Source: Thermomicrobiaceae bacterium
GTDB taxonomy: Bacteria > Chloroflexota > Chloroflexia > Thermomicrobiales > Thermomicrobiaceae
Assembly: GCA_007123655.1 (NCBI GenBank)
Contig: SKKR01000113.1
Span: 1 to 5,895 of the forward strand
DNA: 5,895 bases
Reading direction: 5' to 3'
Each line of letters starts with the position of its first letter. The stretch's first letter is position 1. Both the position numbers and the translations under genes were made by a program. Of this stretch, positions 1 to 5,596 are shown piece by piece. The notes beneath the pieces were generated by a model. That model was not told the origin of the DNA. It worked only from the letters and a program-made list of their open reading frames with translations, and searched no databases.

Positions 1-365
1 CGCTGGTGGAGAACGACGCCGAGCTCGAGGAGGAAGCAACCGGTGGAGGCGTCCTGACCGGAGGAGCCGTTGGTGGTGTGCTCGGAGCCGCCGCGACCGG
101 CCTCATCCCTGGCGTCGGGCCAGTGATCGCCGCCGGCGCGCTCGCCGGAATTCTCGGCGGTGCGGCGGCTGGAGGCGTCGCTGGCGGGGTGCTCGGTACT
201 CTGAAAGGGATCGGTGTGCCGGACGATGAAGCGAAGATTTACGAGGAAGAGTTTCAGGTCGGCCGGCCAATCGTCACCGTTCGGCACGAGGGACGGGCTG
301 ATGAGGCGTGTGACATTCTGGAGCGAAACGGGGCGTACGATGCTCACTCCCGTCCCGTATCTTGA
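1..365 (+). CDS. Glycine-zipper general stress protein (YflT/DUF1269-like), 5' truncated by window edge
   Basis: Only the C-terminal part is present. The frame is open from base 3, reading Leu-Val-Glu-Asn-Asp, for 120 codons to TGA at 363-365. The GTG at 6-8 is probably an internal valine rather than the start, because no ribosome site can be seen and relatives have an N-terminal domain before this point. After an acidic stretch (ELEEE) come two Gly/Ala-rich hydrophobic helices, about residues 14-37 and 40-66 from the GTG, joined by a GLIPGVGP turn. This is a typical glycine-zipper hairpin expected to insert in or lie on a membrane. A short C-terminal segment follows, with the pattern GVPDDEAKIYEEEF, then IVTV, then RADEACDILERNGAYD, as in heat- or general-stress proteins of the YflT type. 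The molecular role of the family is poorly known. It converges on the FAD oxidoreductase gene, 38 bases away. Family assignment is fairly secure; function is not. Confidence 0.75.
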   Translation, partial: LVENDAELEEEATGGGVLTGGAVGGVLGAAATGLIPGVGPVIAAGALAGILGGAAAGGVAGGVLGTLKGIGVPDDEAKIYEEEFQVGRPIVTVRHEGRADEACDILERNGAYDAHSRPVS

Positions 366-379
366 AAAATGAGCGGCCT

Positions 380-416
380 GGTGGACGTCCGGGCCTGTAT
401 CGCTCAGGCGTCCACC
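380..416. terminator. Hairpin between convergent genes, possible bidirectional terminator
   Basis: GGTGGACG at 380-387 is exactly complementary to CGTCCACC at 409-416, and a nested stem GCCTG (393-397)/CAGGC (405-409) shares base 409. The RNA could form 7 + 5 base pairs with a bulge and a 7-base loop. The hairpin overlaps the last codons and stop (404-406) of the minus-strand oxidoreductase. On the minus strand a short T run (369-365) follows about 10 bases later; on the plus strand no T run follows. Its position between convergent genes favours termination, but the weak U tract makes this tentative. Confidence 0.4.
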
Positions 417-1633
417 GAAAGCTTCTTCGGATTGTTCTGTTCTCCCGCCGTGAACGGGTTTTCCCAGACTGCGTCTTCACGGGCGAAACGATTGGGGTCG
501 AACGGTTCCAGATCCAGCGTGGAGCGGCCGTTGACGACTAGCTGGCCGACCGCCTTCCCGGTTGCCGGCCCGTACGAGAAGCCCCCGCCGTTGAACCCGG
601 CGGCCACGTAGAGTCCTTTGTTTTCTCCGTAGGCGCCGATCATGGGGAGTCCGTCTGCGGTGAATCCCATGAGACCGGACCACATTCGGACCACGCGCAA
701 TCCGGCCAGCCGGGGGAAGATGCTGACCAGGTTCCGGGCGATGCCGCCCATCGCCGGCGGATGAACGTATTCTGTTTCCGCGCCGAGGCCCTCATCGATG
801 TCAAGCCGCCGGAATCCGCCTGACAGAATCTGGCCCGAGTGGGTCTGTCGCCCGTACTCCTTGTCATAGTTCGTCGAGAACGGCATCGGCAGGACCTGGC
901 CCACCGGTTGCGTCACCAGAATCTGACCTCTGGCCGGAACGATCGCGCCGTCCGGGAGGTCCGGCAACAAATTACGCGTCCACGCGTTCGTCGCAACGAC
1001 AACCGCGCCGACCTCGACGGATCCGAACTCCGTTTCGACGCCCGCCACTTCCCCGTTTTGGGTCAGGACGCGCCGCACCGGCGTATAGGTGTGAAACGAC
1101 ACGGTGTACTGGCGTGCGGCGTTCGCGAAGGCGTGGACCAGTTGAAACGGCCAGAGGTGGCCGGAGTTTCGTTTCCACTCGACGCCGAGTACGGAGGGGC
1201 TCAGTGCCGGCATCAGATCCCTGGCGTCGGCGCCGTCCAGCCATTCCACCTCGACGCCATGCGCTTGTTGCGCGACGACCGCCTGTTTGAGGAAGTCCGC
1301 CTGCTCTTCCGTGGTGGCAATGTCGATCATTCCGGTTACCAGGAGCGAAAAATTATCGTCAAGTTCCCGAACCAATTCGTCCTGCAGCATCGTGAAGTTT
1401 TCGCTCGTCAGGGCGTAGATGGCTTCGCCGGCGGACGAGGTGTGCAGCGCGGAACCGGTGCCCGTAATCCCACCGTTCCGGCCGGACGCGCCAGAGCAGA
1501 TGCCGCGGCGATCGAACACGGCCACGGTCTTACCGCGTTTCGCAAGCTGGTAGGCGATCGAACAACCGGTTACGCCCGCGCCGACAACCGCGACGTCTAC
1601 CGAATCTGGCAATGGTGGCTTTCTGTCGTTCAC
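404..1633 (-). CDS. DAO-family FAD-dependent oxidoreductase (amino acid/amine oxidase-like)
   Basis: A 409-residue flavoprotein of the D-amino-acid oxidase superfamily, which also holds glycine and sarcosine oxidases, DadA-type dehydrogenases and gamma-glutamylputrescine oxidase. It probably oxidises a C-N bond of an amino acid or amine in the cytoplasm; the substrate cannot be read from the sequence. A Rossmann dinucleotide fold lies at residues 13-41: GAGVTG at 18-23, with Asp41 ending the second strand to bind the FAD ribose. GASGRNGG at 48-55 resembles the PuuB-like branch. WSG (318-320), TADGLPMIG (325-333) and the glycine-rich GFNGGGFSYGPATGK (346-360) match the C-terminal FAD-binding region. 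Length is normal and there is no signal peptide. The start is GTG at 1633, since a TGA lies immediately upstream in frame and AAGGAG sits 6 bases away. It is divergent from arsM and convergent with the stress gene, so it is probably transcribed alone. Confidence 0.85.
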   Translation of the reverse strand: MNDRKPPLPDSVDVAVVGAGVTGCSIAYQLAKRGKTVAVFDRRGICSGASGRNGGITGTGSALHTSSAGEAIYALTSENFTMLQDELVRELDDNFSLLVTGMIDIATTEEQADFLKQAVVAQQAHGVEVEWLDGADARDLMPALSPSVLGVEWKRNSGHLWPFQLVHAFANAARQYTVSFHTYTPVRRVLTQNGEVAGVETEFGSVEVGAVVVATNAWTRNLLPDLPDGAIVPARGQILVTQPVGQVLPMPFSTNYDKEYGRQTHSGQILSGGFRRLDIDEGLGAETEYVHPPAMGGIARNLVSIFPRLAGLRVVRMWSGLMGFTADGLPMIGAYGENKGLYVAAGFNGGGFSYGPATGKAVGQLVVNGRSTLDLEPFDPNRFAREDAVWENPFTAGEQNNPKKLSVDA

Positions 1634-1639
1634 TCATCG

Positions 1640-1645
1640 CTCCTT
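1640..1645 (-). promoter_or_regulatory. Ribosome binding site deciding the GTG start of the FAD oxidoreductase
   Basis: The minus strand reads AAGGAG here, 6 bases before the GTG at 1633. An out-of-frame ATG at 1637-1635 lies only 2 bases from this site and opens a frame of about 35 codons, so it is an unlikely start. The in-frame codon before GTG is TGA (1636-1634), so no longer form of the protein is possible. Confidence 0.7.
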
Positions 1646-1759
1646 CAGGAACGGGGTCAGAATCACAAGGAATGCAATCTTGGCGACGATGGCGCAGTTT
1701 CCCGGTTCTCGCGTGGATGATGCCACCGCACGATCAGGCAGGTCTTCAACGTTCGACCG

Positions 1760-1768
1760 ATCATAACA
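1760..1768 (-). promoter_or_regulatory. Candidate extended -10 promoter for the FAD oxidoreductase
   Basis: The minus strand reads TGTTATGAT, an extended -10 (TGn) with TATGAT matching 5 of 6 consensus bases. No good -35 hexamer lies 16-18 bases upstream, as is common for extended -10 promoters. It would give a leader of roughly 120 bases before the GTG at 1633. It lies between two complementary heptamers, GATCAGG (1732-1738) and CCTGATC (1775-1781), whose significance is unclear. Confidence 0.3.
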
Positions 1769-1810
1769 GGGTGTCCTGATCAACGCGATAGGCCCGGACA
1801 GGCACAGGGG

Positions 1811-1839
1811 TTGACAGACCGGCAGCTATTTCGTAAATT
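1811..1839 (+). promoter_or_regulatory. Sigma-70-type promoter of arsM
   Basis: A perfect TTGACA -35 box (1811-1816) is followed after exactly 17 bases by TAAATT (1834-1839), a 4-of-6 match to the -10 consensus. The segment is markedly AT-richer than its surroundings. Predicted transcription start is near 1846, leaving a leader of about 40 bases. The TTG of the -35 box could be misread as a start codon of a longer arsM frame, so the promoter also argues for the downstream ATG. Confidence 0.6.
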
Positions 1840-1844
1840 AACGA
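1831..1844. promoter_or_regulatory. Near-palindrome over the arsM -10 box, candidate repressor operator
   Basis: TCGTAAATTAACGA is symmetric at 12 of 14 positions (arms TCGT/ACGA, centre AATT) and completely covers the -10 hexamer. A dimeric repressor binding here would block RNA polymerase. An arsenic-responsive ArsR/SmtB-type regulator is the natural guess for an arsM gene, but no such gene is in the window and the site does not match a consensus I can name with confidence. Confidence 0.35.
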
Positions 1845-1871
1845 TACGATTGCTTTTCGCCCGTGAATCGC

Positions 1872-1877
1872 GAGAGG
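1872..1877 (+). promoter_or_regulatory. Ribosome binding site of arsM
   Basis: GAGAGG ends 8 bases before ATG at 1886. A second ATG at 1881 is out of frame and only 3 bases from the site. This supports 1886 rather than the frame-opening TTG at 1811. Confidence 0.6.
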
Positions 1878-1885
1878 TCCATGCC

Positions 1886-2728
1886 ATGACGGACGATAGT
1901 TCCCTTCGCACCCGGCCTGACCTGCGAGATCAGGTGCGCGAACGTTACGCCGCCAGTGCCCGCGCCGTTTCGCTCCGGCCGGAAGCAAGCTCAGGCTGCT
2001 GTTCTCCGCAACCGTCCGATCCGGTCGTTCGAGCCGCCTACGACGAGATCGAACTGGACTCTATCCCGTCGACCGCCGCGCTGGCATCGCTCGGCTGCGG
2101 GAATCCGACCGCGCTCGCCGAGCTCCGTGAGGGCGAAACTGTGCTCGATCTCGGCTCCGGCGGGGGAATCGACGTTCTGCTCTCCGCGAAGCGGGTCGGA
2201 TCGACCGGCTTTGCCTACGGGCTGGACATGACGGACGAGATGCTCGAGCTGGCTGAGAAAAACCGGCAGGAGGCCGGCGTCGCGAACGTGGAGTTTTTGA
2301 AGGGTCATATTGAGGAGATCCCGCTACCGGATAACTCGGTTGATGTCATCATCTCCAACTGCGTGATCAATCTTTCGGCTGACAAGGACCAGGTGCTGCG
2401 GGAAGCGTTTCGCGTGCTGCGGCCCGGCGGCCGGTTCGCTGTGTCGGACATCGTGGTGACTGAGTCGTTACCGGAGCGGGTACAGAACAATCTCTCTGCC
2501 TGGTCCTGCTGCGTCGCCGGGGCGCTTCTCATTGACGAGTACGAGCAGAAACTGGCGAACGCCGGGTTCGAGCAGGCCCGCGTCGAGATCACTCACTCCT
2601 ACGACCCGCGGGGCCTGTTTGAGGGTTCCTCCGACTGCTGTGGCGGGCCCGGAATGACGACGGATGATTACCAGGCGCTCACCGGGCGGATCCACTCTGC
2701 GTTCATCCGGGCAAGCAAGCCGGCCTGA
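1886..2728 (+). CDS. arsM: Arsenite S-adenosylmethionine methyltransferase ArsM
   Basis: A 280-residue cytoplasmic enzyme that transfers methyl groups from S-adenosylmethionine to trivalent arsenic, giving methylated and eventually volatile arsenicals. The class I methyltransferase fold is clear: VLDLGSGGG at 86-94 (SAM motif I), YGLDMTDEML at 111-120 (motif II region), and IISNCVINLSADKDQVLREA at 155-174, nearly diagnostic for ArsM. The arsenic-binding cysteines are present: Cys38/Cys39, Cys71 (LGCGNP), Cys159 (SNCVINL) and Cys208/Cys209 (WSCCVAGAL). The 50-residue gap from Cys159 to Cys209 equals that between the two catalytic cysteines of the algal enzyme CmArsM (Cys174 and Cys224). An extra Cys251-Cys252 pair lies near the C-terminus. 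Length is normal for short bacterial ArsM. The start is ATG 1886, behind GAGAGG; the frame also opens at TTG 1811, but that is the -35 box. No arsR, arsB or arsC is visible nearby, so it is a solitary arsM. Confidence 0.93.
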   Translation: MTDDSSLRTRPDLRDQVRERYAASARAVSLRPEASSGCCSPQPSDPVVRAAYDEIELDSIPSTAALASLGCGNPTALAELREGETVLDLGSGGGIDVLLSAKRVGSTGFAYGLDMTDEMLELAEKNRQEAGVANVEFLKGHIEEIPLPDNSVDVIISNCVINLSADKDQVLREAFRVLRPGGRFAVSDIVVTESLPERVQNNLSAWSCCVAGALLIDEYEQKLANAGFEQARVEITHSYDPRGLFEGSSDCCGGPGMTTDDYQALTGRIHSAFIRASKPA

Positions 2729-2779
2729 TCGACGGATTCAATCCGGTAAAATCAGCATCAACAGGCGATCCCGTCGCGA

Positions 2780-2814
2780 AGACGCCCGCCGGATCTCGTC
2801 CGGCCGGCGTCTTT
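2780..2814. terminator. Strong intrinsic terminator between arsM and the hydrolase, probably bidirectional
   Basis: Arms of 14 bases, AGACGCCCGCCGGA (2780-2793) and TCCGGCCGGCGTCT (2799-2812), pair with one internal mismatch around the 5-base loop TCTCG. On the plus strand the stem runs into TCTTTG, a short U tract. On the minus strand it runs into TCTTCG. It lies 51 bases after the arsM stop and 12 bases beyond the hydrolase stop, so it probably serves both convergent genes. Confidence 0.8.
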
Positions 2815-2824
2815 GCACGTTCGG

Positions 2825-3742
2825 TCATTCAAACGCCGTGTCGAAGAATTCAATCAGCCGGGTGGCGTATTCATCGGGCTCGACCTCGTAGGCGTCGGAG
2901 TGACCGGCGCCGGGCACCCACCACACGTCAACGTCCGGCCCACCCGCTTCGAGGTTGCGCTCGCTGTGGTCCGGTGGGACCGAGGTATCGTCCTTTCCGT
3001 GAATCAGCAACACCGGCCGGCCCGAAAGGTCCGCGATCGCGTCGACGGGACGTGCGTCGCTGAGGCGTGCTCCCGCCCGTCGCTCAGCGATGAGACGTGT
3101 GACCTGGCCGAACGGAAACGACGGCAAGCCGATGTAGTGCTCGAAACTGGAGTCGATGACGCTGTCCGCATCGCTGAACGATCCTTCAGCGACCACGGCG
3201 GCGATTCGATCGTCCAGTGCCGCGCCGAGTATCGCGGTTGCCCCGCCAAGTGACAGGCCGAATACGCCGATGGCGTCGGGATCGACATCGTCACGTGACT
3301 CCAGATAATCGACCGCGCTGACGAGATCCTCGCGTTCGAACGCGCCGAGCGTGGAAAACACCCCGCTTCCGTATTCCTCCGGATGCCGGGCGTTGTAGGT
3401 CATAACGTTGAAGCCGGCATCGGTGAGCATTCTGACCTGCGGCAGGACCTGATTCTGTCGCTCACTGAACCCATGCAGCAGAATGATGGTCTCGTTCCGG
3501 GTGCCCGGGAAGAACCTTCCGGTCGGGCTGAAACCGGTCTGGCTCTCGAACATGATCTCCTCGAACACGATGCCCTGGACGTCCTCGATCGTCAGCGCCG
3601 AGTCTCGCAGCTCGGGAGCCAGCGCCCGGTCGGACGCGATCCAGCCCACCACCCCGATGGCCAGCAGCGTGAGGAACATCGCCACGGCCAGACCAGCGGC
3701 GAGCTTTGTGATACGACCCGATCGTTGGCGTAGCACGCTCAT
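2825..3742 (-). CDS. Membrane-anchored alpha/beta-hydrolase (serine esterase/lipase-like)
   Basis: A 305-residue alpha/beta-hydrolase of the YqkD/BAAT-like group. Residues 1-13 are basic, and a hydrophobic helix at about 14-35 forms an uncleaved signal anchor, which should put the catalytic domain outside the membrane. The triad is visible: nucleophile Ser164 in GLSLGG (162-167), acid Asp252 in HGKDDTSVP (248-256), and base His281 in GAGH (278-281). HGF at 90-92 supplies the oxyanion turn. NARHPEEYG (117-125) resembles the YqkD type. Substrate is unknown; an ester, lipid or peptide-like compound is possible. The start is ATG 3742, preceded by GAGAGG at 9 bases. The frame stays open up to 3856, but that stretch lacks hydrophobic or domain character, and the promoter elements lie inside it. 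The gene is divergent from the LysM gene and convergent with arsM. The fold is certain; the substrate is not. Confidence 0.88.
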   Translation of the reverse strand: MSVLRQRSGRITKLAAGLAVAMFLTLLAIGVVGWIASDRALAPELRDSALTIEDVQGIVFEEIMFESQTGFSPTGRFFPGTRNETIILLHGFSERQNQVLPQVRMLTDAGFNVMTYNARHPEEYGSGVFSTLGAFEREDLVSAVDYLESRDDVDPDAIGVFGLSLGGATAILGAALDDRIAAVVAEGSFSDADSVIDSSFEHYIGLPSFPFGQVTRLIAERRAGARLSDARPVDAIADLSGRPVLLIHGKDDTSVPPDHSERNLEAGGPDVDVWWVPGAGHSDAYEVEPDEYATRLIEFFDTAFE

Positions 3743-3751
3743 GTGCGGAGA

Positions 3752-3757
3752 CCTCTC
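3752..3757 (-). promoter_or_regulatory. Ribosome binding site of the hydrolase
   Basis: The minus strand reads GAGAGG, with 9 bases before ATG 3742. It selects this start over the longer frame that opens at 3856. Confidence 0.6.
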
Positions 3758-3815
3758 TTCAGCGTTGTATGACCAGCACCGGCGGGGCCGACCCTGGCCA
3801 TCGCGTTCCGGGTAG

Positions 3816-3846
3816 ATTATCGCCCGCGAGACACCGCCGAGGGCAA
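3816..3846 (-). promoter_or_regulatory. Candidate promoter of the hydrolase
   Basis: On the minus strand TTGCCC (3846-3841, 4 of 6 to the -35 consensus) is followed after 19 bases by GATAAT (3821-3816, 5 of 6 to the -10 consensus). The spacing is longer than ideal. Predicted transcription start is near 3809, with a leader of about 67 bases. Confidence 0.4.
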
Positions 3847-3849
3847 CCC

Positions 3850-3878
3850 TTGCCACACAGGCACAGAGGTGCTATCAT
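3850..3878 (+). promoter_or_regulatory. Sigma-70-type promoter of the LysM/C39-like gene
   Basis: TTGCCA (3850-3855, 5 of 6) and TATCAT (3873-3878, 5 of 6) are separated by the ideal 17 bases. Predicted start is near 3885, giving a leader of about 48 bases before ATG 3933. The -35 box is the right arm of an inverted repeat, GGCAA (3842-3846)/TTGCC (3850-3854), whose left arm is part of the divergent hydrolase -35 box. Confidence 0.6.
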
Positions 3879-3892
3879 GTGCGTACGTACAT
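3877..3892. promoter_or_regulatory. 16-bp near-palindrome at the predicted LysM transcription start, candidate operator
   Basis: ATGTGCGTACGTACAT is symmetric at 14 of 16 positions, with the core CGTACG. It begins inside the -10 box and spans the predicted start. Such a position fits a repressor site. A further GTACG at 3896-3900 could pair with CGTAC at 3882-3886 in the transcript. No regulator gene is adjacent. Confidence 0.35.
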
Positions 3893-3921
3893 AGTGTACG
3901 ACCGAATCGAGCGCGGGGCAC

Positions 3922-3927
3922 GGGAGG
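3922..3927 (+). promoter_or_regulatory. Ribosome binding site of the LysM/C39-like gene
   Basis: GGGAGG, 5 bases before ATG 3933. The upstream in-frame ATG at 3879 lies at the -10/start region of the promoter and cannot be part of a message made from it, so 3933 is preferred. Confidence 0.65.
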
Positions 3928-3932
3928 TTTCT

Positions 3933-5525
3933 ATGACAGCCGAGGCACAGCGAGCATCTGAACACGATCTGGTCAGCCTGTATGCCGACCGCGTAAAAGC
4001 ACGATATCGTCGGCCCGCGCCGGGCGCCCGGCAGCGACCAACGACCGGTCCCGTAATGCGGTTCGGGCGTCGTCCCCCGCCCAGTCGTTCCCGCTCCTCA
4101 TCGCATTCGCGGCGCGCGGTGACCACGATCGTCGCGACCGCGATCGCGGCGACATCGGCAGGCGCGGCGGCATCGTCTTCGACGTCAAACTCGTATTCGA
4201 TTCAACCCGGAGATACCTTGACGGCGATTGCCCAGCAGCATGACATGAGTATCGACGAGCTGATCGAAATCAATGGGCTGGACGATCCGGATTCGATCAT
4301 GGCCGGCGACGAACTCCTGCTGGATAGCCCCTCCGGTGTCCGAGTCGGGGACACGGTCTACCAGATCCGGGAAGGCGATACCCTGTACGGGATCGCCGCG
4401 GGGCACGACGTTTCCCTTCAGGACCTGCTCGATCTCAATGAACTCGATCAGGACGACGTGATATTCGCGGGCGACACGCTGCTGGTTCCGACCGGGGACC
4501 GCGAGTCAAGTGGCCCGGGTGACGAGCAGCAGGGAGCGGTCTACGAGGTCCAGACCGGCGACACGCTCTCCAGTATTGCGAGAGCGCACGGGATATCACT
4601 CTCGGACCTGATCACCGCCAACACCATTGAGAACCAGGACGTTATCCATCCGGGCGATAGCCTGACCATCCCCGCGGACGAGCAGGCCGGCCTGGACGAT
4701 GACGAGACGAGCTCTGTCGAATCCGGCTCCGAGGTGGATACCCAGGCGGGGGCGAGTGACTCGCTGGATGACTTCATCGTCTCGTTGCATCTTGTCGCCC
4801 GGGGAGAGAGCCTGGGCAGCATTGCCAATCGATACGGTGTGACGGTGGAACTGCTCGCGCTGGCAAATGATATCCGGGACTACGACCGGATCAACGCCGG
4901 CGATCTGCTGCGGATCCCCGATCCATCCTGGTCACCTGCAGGCGGCCCTGAGCTTCAGCAGGAGGGCGAAACGATGCTCTCCGGCATTCCGGCGGTACAC
5001 CAGGCACTTCCGCTGAGTTCGGGCCCCGCCGCCGCGGAGATCGCGACCGCGTACTGGGGTTACCCGGTGTCCGAGTGGGTCTTCATCGAGAATCTGCCGG
5101 AGCACGAAAACCCGCACCGCGGTTTTCGGGGAGATATCAACGCGGAGCCCGGAGGTACGGACAACTATGGCGTTTACGCCGGTCCGCTTCGGGAAATCCT
5201 GGCGAACTACGGATACGTCGGGGACGAATTCTATACGATGGGCGATCCCGAAGAGCTGAAGCTACGTCTGGACGACGGCCAGCCGGTGATCGTCTGGATG
5301 ACCGCAGACGCAACCGCGCAAGAGCGCTTCTATGAATGGCATGACGGCGAGCGGTTCACGCTCGCTCCAGGACAGCAGGCCGTGGTCGCCTATGGATACG
5401 ATGACGAACGCGTCTACGTGGCCGACCCGGCGACCGCAGAGTATCGCTCGTACGCCTGGGATGATTTTACCCGGGCGTGGAGCACGTTTGACGGCATGTC
5501 TCTGGCCGTCTACCCCAAATCCTGA
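3933..5525 (+). CDS. Membrane-anchored protein with four LysM repeats and a C39-peptidase-like domain, probably non-catalytic
   Basis: 530 residues, probably a peptidoglycan-binding envelope protein. Residues 1-61 are polar and rich in Arg, Pro and Ser; a weakly hydrophobic Ala/Thr helix at about 62-80 follows RR and probably serves as a signal anchor. LysM repeats lie at about 88-130, 143-186, 204-247 and 286-329, with the typical GDTL, hydrophobic/Asn and AGD or PGD...P signatures; the fourth is the most divergent (GESL). An acidic Ser/Asp/Glu linker (248-281) precedes the fourth. The C-terminal domain, about 349-527, resembles the C39-like peptidase family: HQALPLSSGPAAAEIATAY, then ENPHRGFRGD (392-401), NYGVYAGPL (411-419), PVIVW (451-455), and AVVAYGYDD...VYVADP (483-499). 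The expected catalytic Cys before GPAA is Ser363, and the expected His before AVV is Gln482; Gln357 and Asp498 remain. It is therefore probably a binding or scaffolding pseudo-enzyme. The start is ATG 3933. Confidence 0.85.
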   Translation: MTAEAQRASEHDLVSLYADRVKARYRRPAPGARQRPTTGPVMRFGRRPPPSRSRSSSHSRRAVTTIVATAIAATSAGAAASSSTSNSYSIQPGDTLTAIAQQHDMSIDELIEINGLDDPDSIMAGDELLLDSPSGVRVGDTVYQIREGDTLYGIAAGHDVSLQDLLDLNELDQDDVIFAGDTLLVPTGDRESSGPGDEQQGAVYEVQTGDTLSSIARAHGISLSDLITANTIENQDVIHPGDSLTIPADEQAGLDDDETSSVESGSEVDTQAGASDSLDDFIVSLHLVARGESLGSIANRYGVTVELLALANDIRDYDRINAGDLLRIPDPSWSPAGGPELQQEGETMLSGIPAVHQALPLSSGPAAAEIATAYWGYPVSEWVFIENLPEHENPHRGFRGDINAEPGGTDNYGVYAGPLREILANYGYVGDEFYTMGDPEELKLRLDDGQPVIVWMTADATAQERFYEWHDGERFTLAPGQQAVVAYGYDDERVYVADPATAEYRSYAWDDFTRAWSTFDGMSLAVYPKS

Positions 5526-5558
5526 TCACCAGTGAACGGCTCCCTTCGGCTCGTGAGC

Positions 5559-5596
5559 CCGGGCAGCGTCGTACCGTTTGCATCGACGCTGTCCGG
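5559..5596 (+). terminator. Long GC-rich hairpin after the LysM gene, likely terminator
   Basis: Bases 5559-5571 pair with 5584-5596 in a 13-bp stem with one G-U pair (CAGCGTCG at 5564-5571 against CGACGCTG at 5584-5591 is perfect) around a 12-base loop. It starts 33 bases after the LysM stop. The following sequence, CTTACGGTC, has no T run, so it is a non-canonical terminator or an mRNA 3'-end stabiliser. Confidence 0.5.

Noticed and set aside
839..1720. A 293-codon plus-strand open frame antisense to the FAD oxidoreductase
   Set aside because: It mirrors codon bias of the high-GC gene on the other strand. Its translation is rich in Arg, Asp, Gly and His with no recognisable domain, whereas the minus strand gives a clear FAD enzyme.
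1811..1885. Upstream extension of arsM starting at TTG 1811
   Set aside because: The TTG is the first half of a perfect -35 box at ideal distance from a -10, the added residues have no ArsM similarity, and a good ribosome site precedes ATG 1886.
2733..2745. Small inverted repeat CGGAT/ATCCG just after arsM as a terminator
   Set aside because: It has only five pairs with a 3-base loop and no T run; the much stronger hairpin at 2780-2812 follows.
2813..3253. Plus-strand open frame of 146 codons opposite the hydrolase
   Set aside because: It is antisense to a gene with an intact catalytic triad, shows no domain, and begins just behind the terminator hairpin.
3743..3856. 38-residue N-terminal extension of the hydrolase
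   Set aside because: It overlaps the likely promoter, lacks domain character, would place a charged polar stretch before the anchor, and the internal ATG 3742 has a ribosome site.
3879..3932. 18-residue extension of the LysM protein from ATG 3879
   Set aside because: This ATG lies one base after the -10 hexamer and upstream of the predicted +1; ATG 3933 has GGGAGG at 5 bases.
4194..4920. Repeated DNA within the LysM gene as a mobile or tandem repeat
   Set aside because: The similarity is at protein level between diverged LysM modules with unequal linkers, not a DNA repeat array.
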